Shown: positions 25,601 to 38,099 of the stretch, in pieces
How the letters are laid out: each line of letters begins with the position of its first letter
How positions within the stretch are numbered: the first letter of the stretch is position 1
From: Gnetum montanum
Lineage: Eukaryota > Streptophyta > Gnetopsida > Gnetales > Gnetaceae
Length of the DNA: 64,000 bases
Assembly (NCBI GenBank): GCA_015680685.1
Contig: MNCI01036713.1
Span: 1-64,000 of the forward strand
Direction of reading: 5' to 3'
The notes under the pieces: model-generated
What the model saw: only the letters and a program-made list of their open reading frames with translations
The model's database searches: none
Told to the model about the DNA's origin: nothing
Made by a program: the position numbers and the translations under genes

Positions 25601-26260
25601 TTGTCCATCTTATCTATACAAGAACTTGTGAGGATTTCATCTAGTTCCATGCATATTGTACAACTAGTGCTATCATTTGTGATCAACCACTGGGTGCATT
25701 TTTGTTTTGTGGCTATTGCATATAGGCACCTTTGAATGTTTCTAATTTTAGCACACTTCTTGCATGGTGTAATAGATGTGCTTTTTAAGGCCCATATTTT
25801 TTGCACACAATGGTACCTTGTGTGACTGTACATGATGCATGGAATAATCTTCTTGTCAATCTTACCATATTCATTTTACTTGAAAATTTCCAAGAATAGG
25901 TCTTTGATCCTTAACTTCACATTAATTGTACTTATCCAAGCCCTTCCCATAATAATAGGGAAGTCATCTTTACATTTATTCACATGGATAACTAGGAAGT
26001 CTACGAAATATAGCCATCAACACATAATGGTTACAATAACCTCCACCAATCTCAAAAAAACTATGATAGATTGATTAGTAAGCTCTAACTTAATGTTACA
26101 TTTCTTAACTAGAGGTAGGTTCCAAGTTTTGTGTATTTCTTAAGAAATTAAGTTCATACAAAAACCTGAGTCTAATAAAGCCTTGCATGCATCATTTCCA
26201 ATAATCTATAAATAAATTAGAGGACTTCCAAGATCAATTCTTTTTCTATGAAGGTGTCCT
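22650..26260 (-). pseudogene. pol of element B (protease-RT-RNase H-integrase), decayed
   Basis: Reading downward on the minus strand. Aspartic protease, 26220-25830: ALLDSGFCMNLIS followed ~75 residues later by FPIIMGRAWIST. RT, about 25330-24400: EVFMDDFSTYEVDFEKILDH around 24850-24790 and LNWPKSHLMVQEGIILGH after it; FMDD with the following FS is typical of the Athila lineage. RNase H ends at about 24144-24050 with EFDLIVLTRKETKNIVVDHLS. Integrase, 23850-22700: zinc finger HEGLFRGHYLRR and catalytic-domain start FDLCGIDFMEPI near 23550. Numerous stops and frameshifts. Order PR-RT-RH-INT is standard for Ty3/gypsy. Confidence 0.85.
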
Positions 26261-27372
26261 ATCTTTATCCAATCTATGACTTCATGGATTAATATGACAG
26301 TATGTGTATTTTATGATCTTTAGTTTGAAGATAGCTTATTAGCTATCTCTAGAGTAGTTTAAGAAGGATTTGTAGCCATAGATTCCTATAGGAAGTTAGC
26401 TAAACTATCAAGCCTATAGAAATCCCTTTTCTAAGGCTTACACTTAGAACCACTTGAGTTATTATTTGATTTTAAATTTATGGTCCATATGGCATTGCGT
26501 TGCTAAGTTGTGGTGGTATCTTATCTTGCATATGTGGTGCAAGTGCAAAGGAGTGGAGCTGTGACACATAGAGTATTACTATGAATAATCAAGAGTATAA
26601 GTAGAAGAAGATTTAGTTCATGGAGTAGTAGGTCTATGATATTCAAAGGAATAGTAATGAAGAGAAGTAGAAGTATGTCCTTGTAGATTCACTTGAAGAT
26701 ATAGGCTACTGAACATAGTATCTATATGATTCAACTTGGTGGTAAGGATACAACTACCTTGGTGGTAGCATCCCCCATGATTGTGAATTTTACCATTAAT
26801 GATAATAGTCCTGAGGTTGTTATGGCATCCCACTTTGATAGTATTGTTGCTGGTGGACATGTTGTTAATAATTTTCTTGTGGATAAGATAATCTCCTAGG
26901 TGGTTACCTCATAAAAAATTTGGATTCAAGGCATAAACCTTTAGATTCTTGCAAGTATGATAGTATTGGAAAACATCCATTTGGATTTTCATATTAGTAG
27001 ATGTTATACACTTCATCTTCTATTTTAGAATTTGTAACCTCATCAACTACCACAACCTTACCTTGCTGTCAATGGTAGTTCTTTACTGCATCCTTTCTTC
27101 TCCTTCTATCTTTGTCCCTATTCTCCTACTATTTTTTTCTCATCTAAAATTTTTTAAGTAGTTTAGAACTTCTTATCCAAGGAGTCCCACATTTTATCCA
27201 CCTTAGTTAATATCTCTATGATAGATTTTTGAGTTAGCAAAGTTTTCTTTGTACAACCTCCTCTACTAGTGCTTCCTCCTCGAGTTCCCAAAGACATACC
27301 TCAGTTTTATGAATGGAAGGATCTTTGTTATAATCCTATCCTCTCTATTTTTCAATTCTCCTTCTTATTTTA
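26261..27372 (-). pseudogene. gag of element B, distal part
   Basis: Minus-strand continuation of gag between the protease (ending ~26230) and the insertion point of element D at 27373. Translation is broken; the stretch 26860-26618 is open and rich in Asn, His and Ser. No CCHC knuckle could be read with confidence. The reading resumes on the far side of element D at 45227. Confidence 0.55.
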
Positions 27373-27377
27373 CCACT

Positions 27378-29236
27378 TGAAACACCACCAAATTTGGACT
27401 ACAACATCTCGACTGCAAGTTTGTCTAAGTGTTGGCACAAGGCAACTTTGTTCTAAGTGTCAAGACTACACCCTCCACTACCTTACAGTGTAGTCAAGTG
27501 TAGTCAATGCGAAGATACATTTTTTGCAATTTTTTTTAAGTCTTGGGACTACTCTCTCCACTGCCTTGAAGTGTAGTCAACTCAATAGAGAGCATAGTCA
27601 ACACATAGGCCAATTTCATAAATTATTCTAAGTGTTAAGCCAATTTTTTGCAAATTTTTCTAAGTGCCCAGACTATGCTCTCCACTGCCATAGAGTGTAG
27701 TCAAGCGTAGTCAGCATGGAGGCTCAATTTTTGTAGAATTTTTCCAAGTGATGAGACTACGCTCTCACTACTTGATAGCATAGTTAAACATAGATAGCAT
27801 CAAGGCCCAATTTTTTGTAGATTTTTTTTCTATCTGTTGAGACTAGCTTCCCACTACCCTAGAGTGTAGTCAACTATAGTCAACTGGAAGCTAGATTCTA
27901 TAGAATTTTTCCAACTGCTAGGACTACACTCACCCTAATTTGGAAGCATAGTCAACCTCCTATGAAGAGCGTAGTCAACACTTTACCACATTTTGCAAAA
28001 ATTTGTCTAAGTGTTAGACTATGCTCTCCCCCAAACTAGAGCATAGTCAAACATAGTCATGTAGAACAGCCTCCAAAGGTCTTCATAATGTAGCACTAGC
28101 ATTCACCATAGCTCCAACTCACATCTAGCAAGCATGATCAGCAAGTTGCATCTTTTTTGCACACCCCTTTGTCCCAAAATTGTAACTACGCTCAACACCA
28201 CTCGAGACAGTGGATAGTGTAGTCGTAGAGTTTAGACTCCAAAGTTGCATTTTTGCATTTTTTTAGATACATTATGATATTTTCATCACATGAAGATGTA
28301 GTTGGCAACATAGTCATAGTCTGGTAGTCTCACAGTTTCCATTGGAGCACACGAAACAATAACATCATTCACCTCAGTGGAGAGTGTAGTTGGGTACAGC
28401 ATAGTCCCAACCATCCCACTACCACATGGTAGTCTCTCCACATTTGACGGTAATCCTAACCCTATAAATACCCCTGCTATCTATGTTTTAGGGGTTGGCA
28501 TTTTGAGCATTTGGTTGGAAAATTTGAGCATCTTGACATTTTAGATGCACAAAAAATCTAGAGGCACACTAGCAAACTAGAGAAAGGCAAGGTTGCACAC
28601 CATCGTAGCCCACCGTAGGATACCATAGACCACTGCAGCCCATGGGACATCACAATGACCAACCCAACAGGCACATACACCAAAATGTATGTCAATTTTT
28701 ATGGCCTAGACACCCTAAGACTATGGCTACGCTATCCACTACACCTATTGTACACCACGTACCTTCTCACCCCTTTTGAAGTTAACTATGCTTAACCCCA
28801 TTTGGGGTGGTGTTTCATTCTCTCTTATTTTCTTACTTTGCATTTTTAGCATTTTTACTCACATTTTTTTAGCATTTTCTTTGCATTTTTTACTATTCCC
28901 ATGCACTACCACACTTGGACAGCCAACCTCACACATTGGCACCTTTGTTTTGTGTTGAAAATCTTGACTACACTCACCACCATTGACATTGTTGACATCA
29001 TAAACACCACTTAAACACTTAACACCATTTGCATCAGCATTGCAACTAAACATGCTACACCCTAGTTGCATCCAACATCCTAGTTGCACCCAACAAAGCC
29101 CTTGTTTAATCAACAAGACTATTCAGGGTACCTTGTCTCTACCTCCAATAATCCCTCATGCAGACACAAGGTCAAATTGTACGTCCACAAACCTCTCAGT
29201 GTTCCATTCCAACCATTGAAATTTTTTGTCACTACA
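27378..29236 (+). repeat. 5' LTR of element D
   Basis: U3 at 27460-28230 carries a run of imperfect palindromes of the form GACTAC-GCTCTCCAC...GGAG-GTAGTC, about every 75-125 bp (starting near 27466, 27547, 27669, 27750, 27841, 27920, 28017, 28186). TATA box TATAAATA at 28463-28470. The rest matches the 3' LTR. Confidence 0.85.
28463..28470 (+). promoter_or_regulatory. TATA box of element D LTR
   Basis: TATAAATA inside 'aaccctataaatacccc'; the same string is conserved at 44413-44420 in the 3' LTR. It lies about 1.09 kb into the LTR, after the palindrome array. Confidence 0.6.
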
Positions 29237-29242
29237 GTTTTT

Positions 29243-29259
29243 TGGTGCTAGAATAAGGA
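29243..29259 (+). promoter_or_regulatory. putative primer-binding site of element D
   Basis: TGGTGCTAGAATAAGGA, 6 bp after the 5' LTR end. It resembles the TGGCGCC-type primer sites of Tat/Athila elements after C-to-T and other changes. Tentative because of decay. Confidence 0.4.
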
Positions 29260-29748
29260 TCGTGCCACTTCCTTCTTTAGTCTTTGTTAGTTTTTGTCTC
29301 ACATGCTCTCTACCTCACCATTACTAGCTCCAGGCGAATGTAGACCCAACAATCCTATGGACCTACCACGTGTGGCAATAGCTAGATCTTAGGCTAGCAC
29401 CGGCATTGTTTACCAACCAATTGGTGGAGAGTGAACCCCATTGTTGGTTCCCCTGGAATCCCATGTACCAACTCTAGAGTGTACATCCCCACACTTAGCT
29501 AAATTCTAGGCACTTAAGAGAGCATAGTTAGCTCTTAGCATAGAAAGCATAGTTGGCTCTTAGCATAGAGAGCATAGTTGGCACTTAGTGTAGAGAGTGT
29601 AGTCACCAGAGTTAGCCATTTTCCTATAGTTTCCACACTTAGCCATTTTTTGCCATTTCCAGAGTTACCTATTTTTCTACAGTTGACAAAGTTAGCTATT
29701 TTTCTTCCTTTTGCAATCAATATCCTCTATATTTTCCCTTTGCATCAT

Positions 29749-31850
29749 GAACTATGAACAACCTTCAACATCAACCCCAAGAACACTCATTGTCCTACCC
29801 ATCCAACAAGAAAATAGGATTGATCACCTTACTAGTCCTACCATGGTAGAGCCTAGACAATCCCTTAGGTTGCGTGGCCTGGATCCCAAGTACGTAGTGC
29901 TAAATGATGAGTAGTACAACTTCATCTATGCAAAGCTCCAAGTGGACCTATTCATAGACTGCCTAGACATGGAGGCCAAATGGGGCTATGAGCTAGTGCA
30001 CCGAAACAAATAGGAGTATATCCCCTCATCTATTGACTTCATCCCACTTATCAGATCCTACCAGTGGATACTAGCTTAGCTCATTTGAAATAGAAACTAT
30101 GAATTAGGGATAGATTACAAGGAACCCTTGCAAGAAGAGTAGGATGAGTTTGAGGATCATTTTGAGCATGAGGACTCTTTCCATACCTCCTTCTAGTAAA
30201 CAACCCCTAGCCTAGTCCTCCCATAGTCCCACCCACATGTCTTCTTCAAGACAATTATAGCCTTGATGTCACCCTCCAGATCAACACCTACAGTGGTGCC
30301 CACCAAATGCAATATACACACCAAGACATGGTACCTCTTATCAACGTACCCTTTGTGATATCATCGCAACCTATCAAATCTTCCCTACCAGTAATGATAA
30401 TGCCTGCACAACCTTACGTGCACACCCTACATATTCCCTAGCCACAAATGACTCAGGCATCTTATGTCCTACTATTTTCATCTGCACCCTCAATAGTGGT
30501 CCAACCCACACATGTGTGGTTGGCCCTAGCAACTGTGCCATTCGCATAGCCTACATAGTAAGCATCTCGCATGGTCCCACAACTTGCAATTAGGTCATGG
30601 ACAACACAACCAATACAACAGGTAGCATAATCGACATAGCCTATTACAACATCCCAAAGCTTGGATCAACTATTCTAGCTAATCCAAACCTTAACAAAAG
30701 AGGTGAAGCAGCTCAAGGCTGCCTCCTCCAAAACCATTCATGGGATGGACTTTTACCAAGATGATCTGATAAGTCCCACTCTTCCACCACCAACTTTATC
30801 TACTGGGGTCTTATTTCCCCAATTCACCAAATATAATGATGAAGGGGACTCTAACACCTACCTAGTAACATTTAGGTCTGAGTGCCTTTTACTTCAACCA
30901 TGGCCACGCATCATCATACATGTGTTTGTCATGTCACTAACCAACAAGGCACTGGACAATGTGCTATCCAAGGACTCAATCTCCTCTATAAAGGATCTCC
31001 TCAACCAATTCATCATGTGCTTCACATATAACTTGAAGCTAGAAATGACTCTAGACCAGCTCATGTAAATCAAGCCAGGCCACCTAGAGCTTGTGTAGAA
31101 ATTTATCCAATGCTAGAGCACTTCACTAAATGAAATTCGAGAGTCCATAGTAGAAATGTACTTTCTAGCCATCTTCAAGGGTGAAATGAACGACTTTATC
31201 AAGTTAAAACTATACTATCTAGCCCCTCAATCCTTGAGCCAAGTGTTTGCACAAACTAAGATCATATAGGATGTAGTGGAATCTAGCAAGGACTTGACCT
31301 ACATGGCCTACAAGAACCTCCACACTAAGAAGGATAAGAACAAGGGCAAAGAAACTACAAACATGGAAAATGTGGCCAACAAGGAAAAATGACTAACCTG
31401 AGGCTAATAACTAGGCCACCCAAGGCCTTGAACAACAACAAAATTGCTGGCCCTAACATTGTGATAACCAACTAGCCTACATCATCAATGACCATGGGGC
31501 AAGCTACTCCAAGGTCCAAATTTGAGCTCAAGGATCATCCAAAGTATACCTTATTGCCCATCAAATCATTAGAACTCTTGGACCAACTACTCAAGGCTAG
31601 ACATATCTAGTACAAGTAGATGTCTAAGGATGCTCATAGGAGGAACAGTAGATACTACAAGCTCCTAAGGAATCCAACATCCATAGCCCCGAATGAGCCC
31701 CCAATCCCTAAGCACTTTAGGCTAGATCAATTTTTCCATTATCATCAATTACCTGGCCACAACACTAACTTTTTCATAGCTCTGTAGGATGACATTCAAC
31801 AAATGATTGATAGATGTGAGTTGGTCCTTGATGCTACCAATCCAATGAGG
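29749..31850 (+). pseudogene. gag of element D, decayed
   Basis: Likely start at the ATG of 29749 (MNYEQPSTSTPRTL). 29749-29911 is open, then the frame is interrupted. A clear Tat-type Gag core lies at 30703-31068: FPQFTKYNDEGDSNTYLVTF, SISSIKDLLNQFIMCF and LEMTLDQLM. After a stop it continues WKFIQ-like to ~31390. A degenerate zinc-binding motif at 31725-31790 reads FFHYHQLPGHNTNFF-ALxDDIQQMIDR, where the family has Cys at two of the Phe positions. Proline-rich linker at 30230-30690. Confidence 0.75.
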
Positions 31851-32699
31851 CCTCAAAACTAATCGATGAGGATGTACAAAGACCCTTTGAATATAGATGA
31901 TGTAGGGCACATCATCAATACTATCAGGGTTGAAGATAGTCCTAAACTAGTGCAGCAGCCATTCGTGATTTGCATGTCCTCTGGCAATGTAGGGGTCCCC
32001 TTGGCCTCCACAAGTTTGAGGACTCCTTTTGTCATTAGATCACCACCTTAGGCACTCATAACATCCTTCATGGTCAAGGTCTTGCAGCACATTGTAGCAA
32101 AAATAGCCCAATCATCCTTTGTCATTAAGGTGCTGCAACATGTTGGCTCCTCCCCTACCCAAAGTCTAGTAGTGGGTAATGCATTAGGCCTTGCTTGTCC
32201 AAGGGCCTATCCTACAGGAAATGCTAATAGACCATCTAGGTGGCAACCCAAAAGACCTAACAAGCATCTCACTAATAAAATGCTTAGGCAACATCAAGAG
32301 TAGAGAACGCTAGGTCAACCAAAGCCAATACCCTTATCTATAATCCCCAAGGCCAAATCAACTGAGGAGGTTACTACCAGCAACCAATAACTAAGTACTA
32401 AGGCTCCTAAATAGGCTAAGCCAGCCAAGCCCAAGTCCCCTCTACGAGAGATTCGTCTCTTGGACCACATGAAGGAAGTCAAGGCCAACAAAACAGCCAA
32501 TGGCAAGGACTTCATAGATGCATTAGCCCAAGTGAAGTAAGCCTTAAAGCAAAAGAACACAACACTAAGCCTATATGACCTGCTTATAACCTCATTCACC
32601 CACCGTGAAGCACTAGTCCAAATGTTGAGCTCCATTCTTGTCACAGAGGACATCCTAGTAGATGAAAATTCCATCCATGCTATAATGTTGCCTCTTGCA

Positions 32700-33410
32700 C
32701 TGTAGGAATTGAGCTCAACACCCCTCACATTTCACAATGAGGCCATTAAGGTCAACCCTAAGAAGGGTCTAGTCATCACAGCACCCATGTTTATCATAAT
32801 ACTCATTGGGAAATGCAAGATTCGTAGGGTGCATGTCGACAATGGGGTGGCAACAAACATCATCCCATACACCATTGTCAATAAGCTAGGTCTCATTAAC
32901 TAGATCAAGCCTACAAAAACAATGTTCCTAAAGTCCTTCAATGGACCATGCATTGTTGTTAGGGGAATCGTGACAATAGCCTTCATGGCAAGGGAGCAAT
33001 TCCCCATCACTATGAAGTTCATGATTATAGATGAGATGCCAAGCTTTAATCTAATCTTAGGTAGGCCTTGGATAGCCTAATTAATTACCATATCCTCTCC
33101 CATTCACCAAGAAATCCACCTTCCATATGAAGGTGGTAAGGTTATTATCTACAGTGACAATGTAGCCCCTATGGCCATTAACAACATAGATGTAGAACAA
33201 GGGTCAGAGGTGGAGTTCACTGATGACGTGTCCACAGTAAAGGATGATAGTGAAATGCATGAGGCAAGCACACTTGAGCAAGTGGAAGAAACTAAAGACC
33301 TTTTGGAGGATGCTTGGTGGGCAAAATTGCCCTTTGACATAGCAAAGAAAGGTCAAGGGGAATACCTCATAATACAGTCTAGGCCCTACGTGCCTCCTAA
33401 CCCACATTAG
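32700..33410 (+). pseudogene. aspartic protease of element D
   Basis: Plus-strand retropepsin-like domain. VHVDNGVATNIIPYTIVNKLG at 32840-32895 corresponds to the catalytic D-S/T-G segment, with the central residue now Asn (DNG). SFNGPCIVVRG follows at ~32940, and FNLILGRPWIA at 33048-33079, the motif typical of Tat and Ogre proteases. Open stretches 32709-32903 and 33171-33410 are in the order expected; one TAG separates the pieces. The C-terminal linker is acidic (33180-33300). RT follows only 4.7 kb later because of the antisense region in between. Confidence 0.8.
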
Positions 33411-33479
33411 GCTAGGAAGCAACTACACAACTAAGGTACCCCCTTAGCCTAAAATGTGCTAGGTTCCTACCTGCCCTTT

Positions 33480-34080
33480 GCCTCTACATGCCATGCATTT
33501 TAGCTTTTTGCTTGCATTACATCTTTCTACTTATTTATATTTAGCCTAGTTTTATACATTATGTATTGTTCCACTTTGTTACACATTTATTTACTTTGTT
33601 TATGCATTTGTTTGTTTAGTTTACCCTTTACAAATTATTAGGTTTGAGCATAAAAAACATAAAAATACATAAAAATCATAAAAACTAAAATTACAATAAA
33701 AAAGAAGATACCAACATAATGGGGCCTGAAATGACCTAAAACTATCACTATGGCCCGTCACTGGCTTAAACTAGCATCTACAACCCAAAATGGCCTAAAA
33801 CTATCAACACATGTGGCCCAAAATGGCCTTAAACTAGCAATAACTTGACCCAAAATGACCCTAAACTAGCATCAACCCTCCCACTATGGTCTTAAACTAG
33901 CATGGAGCTCACAATGGCCTAGTCACATCAGTTCATCATAATATCAACATAGTAAACATATAGCAAATAAAAATAAATTTTACAAACTACACACTATATA
34001 TAGAAAACGCATTCATTACATCATACATGAATAATAGTACATAGCATGAGCATTAGCACCAGGTAGCAAAAAATACAACA
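33480..34080. repeat. spacer with diverged 'CTAAACTAGCA' repeats
   Basis: AT-rich spacer after the protease. 33720-33910 contains a loose tandem repeat (cctaaaactatca / cttaaactagcat, 25-45 bp spacing) similar to the minisatellite after pol at 41160-41720. No coding frame. Confidence 0.55.
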
Positions 34081-34123
34081 AAAATGCAAAAATGCCCAAT
34101 AGTAGGGCTACATCAGGACATGC

Positions 34124-37100
34124 TCAACTAGTAGTACTAGGTGGAGATGGAGGTTCTAATTCCTCCACTATACTACTGGGGCCTAAAGAATCACCTAGTA
34201 CCTACTACCATAAAAAAACAAAAACCTACAATTAGTATGCAATATACAAAAAAAACAACATCCAAAACATGCAAGAAATAAGAAAAAAACTAACTTAAGA
34301 GGATCCTGCATTGGTCACATCTAGAGGCAACCTTCCAAGGCCATCCTCCAAGCATTGAAGGATCTTAGCCTTAGATAGTTGCATCTAGACCTCCTAGCCA
34401 AAGTGAACCCCTGCAAAGGTCTTGCCTTTGTTCACAGAGGTCCATGTAGGTAGCTTCATGGAAAAGGTAGCAAAGGAAGTCTCTCCTGGGGGGTGACGAT
34501 CTACCTCTTAGGAGAGCCACTCATCCCTATATGTCAAGCAAACAACTCATAGGCCTACCTCCTACCAATCACCTCATGAAACATCTCGAGGTGGTGGCGT
34601 TTGATAGATTCCCCCTTGTACCACTGAAGGTACACATCGTGCTCACACTTGTATTGGTGCTTGTGGTCCTTCCGAGTCTACCCCCACCTATACACCTTAA
34701 TGTTATAATTTTTCTAGTCTTGGTTCTTCTAGATGAGTAGATCCATCTACAACCACTACTCGATCACCTCCCAAGTGGTCTTATTTTTACCTCTACGAGC
34801 TAACCAATAATGAGCATACTCTATCTTAGAGGTCTACCAGGTGTTGTCTCCCTATGACCTAGCTGCTAGAAAGTCATATCAGGATTGAAGATCTCTGATC
34901 TTCATGTCCTGCCTAGTCACTCTCTCCTGAAGCTTATGTACATGTCTCCATAGGTGCTCATTTGAGCACTTGAAAACCCAAAATTCTTTCACACAGGAAA
35001 GTGTGCACTTGCTCACTATCTCCTATGTACGACAAGACACCTGATTAATCCCAAAAGGGAGTTCAAGAAGGGCACCTACGTCGACCACCTTTCTCAGATC
35101 CCACTAATGCTTAAAACCTATTGGCATGCAACAAGTGATTAATCTTAGCCACTAACTAAGCATTTAATCTATGAAATAACATAAGCAAAGTAACATCATA
35201 CACATACCAAGCTCATGATCTACTTATTGTAAATGGTCCATCATGTCTTCCATAATGCCTTTCATGAAGGCAAATTTATTGGGCATGTCTACCCATGACT
35301 CCATGCAATAGGTAGATGTGGGACTACTGGCAAGCACATCTGAGGCTATAATGCAACAATGCCATTAGCATACAACTGAATAGCCAAAGAAGTTAGAGCA
35401 AAAAGGCAATAATAGATGGCAACATAAGACACTTACCTAGCAAGTCCTTAGGCATGAGTATAAGGGGGGTTACTAAGTTGCACACCATCAAACAGGTAAT
35501 CAAAATCACCCCCATCAGGGTGGAGTAGTTCCTCCTCCTTCAACTGCTAGAGGATCTTTGTTGCATCATGTAGCTCATCTCCATGAGCCTCCCCGTCCTT
35601 AGCTTGAGGGGGCACTTCTTCTACTACCACTTTGGTTGCTACGTTGGTAGCCCTCTCTCCTATTTCTACAATTTACACACATTAGAACACATTAGCCATT
35701 ATCATAACTTAATAGAGAAATTATAAAATATAAACATATGTCAATACAATCAATGCATCTAACAAGTTAAACATACTAACCTGCAACCTTTGTGCATAAG
35801 CTTTGAGGCCTAAGATGGATCTTCTTGCTGCTTAGCCTCCTAACCTCAGGGGATGTGGCCTCTTAATCTTAGCCTTAGATAGTTCCACTATCTCTGCAAT
35901 GTAGCGATCTACCTTTTTCATATCCCTAGTGCCAACTGGGGGACCCTTGCCTACGCTATCATGAGAATAGTGTGACTACCCCATGGGACCTTTAGTTGTT
36001 ATGAATAATGACTCATCGATCTCCTCTGGGAGGTCCTATGTGCAAGTGGTCATGAACATGTGCTTGATGCAAGGCTTGGAGAGCTACTCACAATCTTGTA
36101 CAATGCATTGCCTACCACCATGCACCACTAGGAGCTCTATGAACCTTCGTAGGTACACTAAAAAGAATGCAAAGTGAACATGAGACCTCACTTGGAGGTT
36201 GAACCATAGCCTAGAGATCTCTGCATGAAAGCTAGTGGTGATGTAGGAAATGCAGTTGAATCTCATGCCCTCCAGCAAGACCTCTTTCATCACCCATGCC
36301 TACTCCACCCTAAGGATCTTCCCTTATGAGAGCAACTTTGGAAAGGCATAGGTACAAAAAGGAGAGTAGAGCTCCTGGACCTTAGGCACAAGCACATCCT
36401 TAATTGGTATGTTTTTATGGGATCGAGTGGCCCCCAACTAGTCCTCGATCTCCCCTCTGCAGTCCACCTTCCTATTGGCTTATCAACAACCAACAGGCCA
36501 TCAATAGGAAGGCCAAAAATGTTGGTAAAGAAGCCCTGGCTAACGTCTAGCAATACCCTCACATTGCACACTTGGGTGATAAACTATCAGATGTCACTAC
36601 TAAAGGATTTAATGATGCTAACCATTTCAACCATTGGCATACTTGGGCTTAGGGCCAAAAATAGGTCCATCAACCCTACATGTGTGAGCCTAGTGGTCAA
36701 TGCATCTGATCCCTTGTGGCACAACCAATGATGTGCACCCTTCACATCATGATATTTCATGATGAGGATGGCTTCTGTGTGGCTTGTGGTGACCACTATC
36801 ACCTTGCTTGAAGCAACTATCACTACAACCAAAGCAAAAGAAAGTTAACATCATGTAAAAGAAAAATTAATAGGCACACATGAGCTAAAATGATAGACAC
36901 ATATGTAGTACAAACGAAGTGCGAGATTGAGGTGGCAGTGCTAGCATATCCTCAGTGTTAACCACATCGATAGCCCACTCCTCATCTAGCCAATCATGGA
37001 TCCTACACCACTCGTAAGCCCTTAGGTATCAAGTATGATAGGCCTCTAGATCAAACCCCATCTATCCAAGTACAGCTACTCAAACATTCAAACTGGATGA

Positions 37101-37656
37101 GAATACCTCTATGGTAGTACAAGTAAAGGCTAAAGCATTTGCCTCATTGTGTAGGCCCTCCTCATCAACTCTAAACTTGGCATTAAGCACAAGCCATTGG
37201 CAACTTAGCATGAGAAAATAGTAAAAAACACACTATGAAAGCCATAAAAAGCACTTACCCTCTAATGCAGTCGACAATTCCAGGTGGGTTCTGGAATAGG
37301 TTATGCACTTGTAAAGTGACAAAGAGAGTGTTACTCTTGTTGTAGCAACCAAACACTATCATCTACCAAATCCTAGATAGGTTCCAAGCACACCTAGGGC
37401 CTTTTCCCAAATCATTAACTCCATCATCGCCATAAATAGGCTCATCAAACATGAACCTCAAGATGTGCCAATTAGCCCTAGGCAGCAATGTCTTCATGAT
37501 GGCACTAGTAGCCTCCACAACCAAGTGTGACCACATGATCACACTAAAGTGCTACAATAGGAATTCCAAGAACTCATGAGCCCCTAGCCAGAACCACACT
37601 ACCTACTGACCCGCCTACATATTTGGTGTAGGCATGTTAGGAATGGGATCACTCAT
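34124..37656 (-). pseudogene. antisense intron-containing gene-like region in element D
   Basis: Minus-strand gene-like sequence between protease and RT. Proposed start ATG 37656 (MSDPIPNMPTPNM), end TGA 34126-34124. Long conserved-looking coding stretches include SHLVVEATSAIMKTLLPRA, FTNIFGLPIDGLLVVDKPIG (~36530) and HLWRHVHKLQERV (~34930, helical and coiled-coil-like). Candidate GT-AG introns on the minus strand: 37258-37204, ~36915-36833, 35780-35666, 35436-35346, 35207-35118, 34294-34205. Those at 37258, 35780 and 35207 join the frame across the splice. Premature stops are mostly TAG where Trp or Gln would fit, and there is a frameshift near 36420. The C-terminus is Pro/Ser-rich. Function unknown; Tat elements are known to carry antisense ORFs, or this may be a captured host gene. 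Confidence 0.6.
35666..35780 (-). other. predicted intron of the antisense gene-like region
   Basis: Minus-strand donor TTGCAG|GTTAGT at 35780 and acceptor AAATTGTAG|AAATAGG at 35666, 115 nt, T-rich. Splicing joins SLCTKVA to EIGERATNVATK in one frame, which supports a real intron rather than chance. Confidence 0.55.
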
Positions 37657-38099
37657 TTAGCACAAAATGCCCATGAGCTCCATGATAATCAGGATAGGCT
37701 TCAACAACACCTTGCAATCACCAAGCAACAAATGAAGCATTAGTATACACACAAATGCAAATTTTGACATAAAATTACTAAATTTAGTTACCAAAATTAA
37801 TACCATATGACATAGACTAGAAAGAATTTTTAATTTTTGATAATACACCCTAGGACCTTGCGAGTATAGGATGTCAACTAATCCATTTGATGCACGTGGT
37901 ACTCACTAGGGTATAGCATGTTTTCACATGTTTAGCATTATTACAATTTGTAGTTTTTGTAGTTTTAGAATTTTTATAGTCTACAGGTTTAGCACTATTA
38001 CATTTCACAATTTCAACATTATGCCTAATTTACAAAAGTTTACCAAAATTTTTCTAACTTCGAACAACGTAGTTTGAAAAATCACAAATTTTTTTCTAA

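Noticed and set aside
32315-32728. 137-codon minus-strand open frame
   Set aside because: It lies opposite the gag-protease linker of element D, whose plus-strand frame is the conserved one; no motif or intron supports the minus frame.
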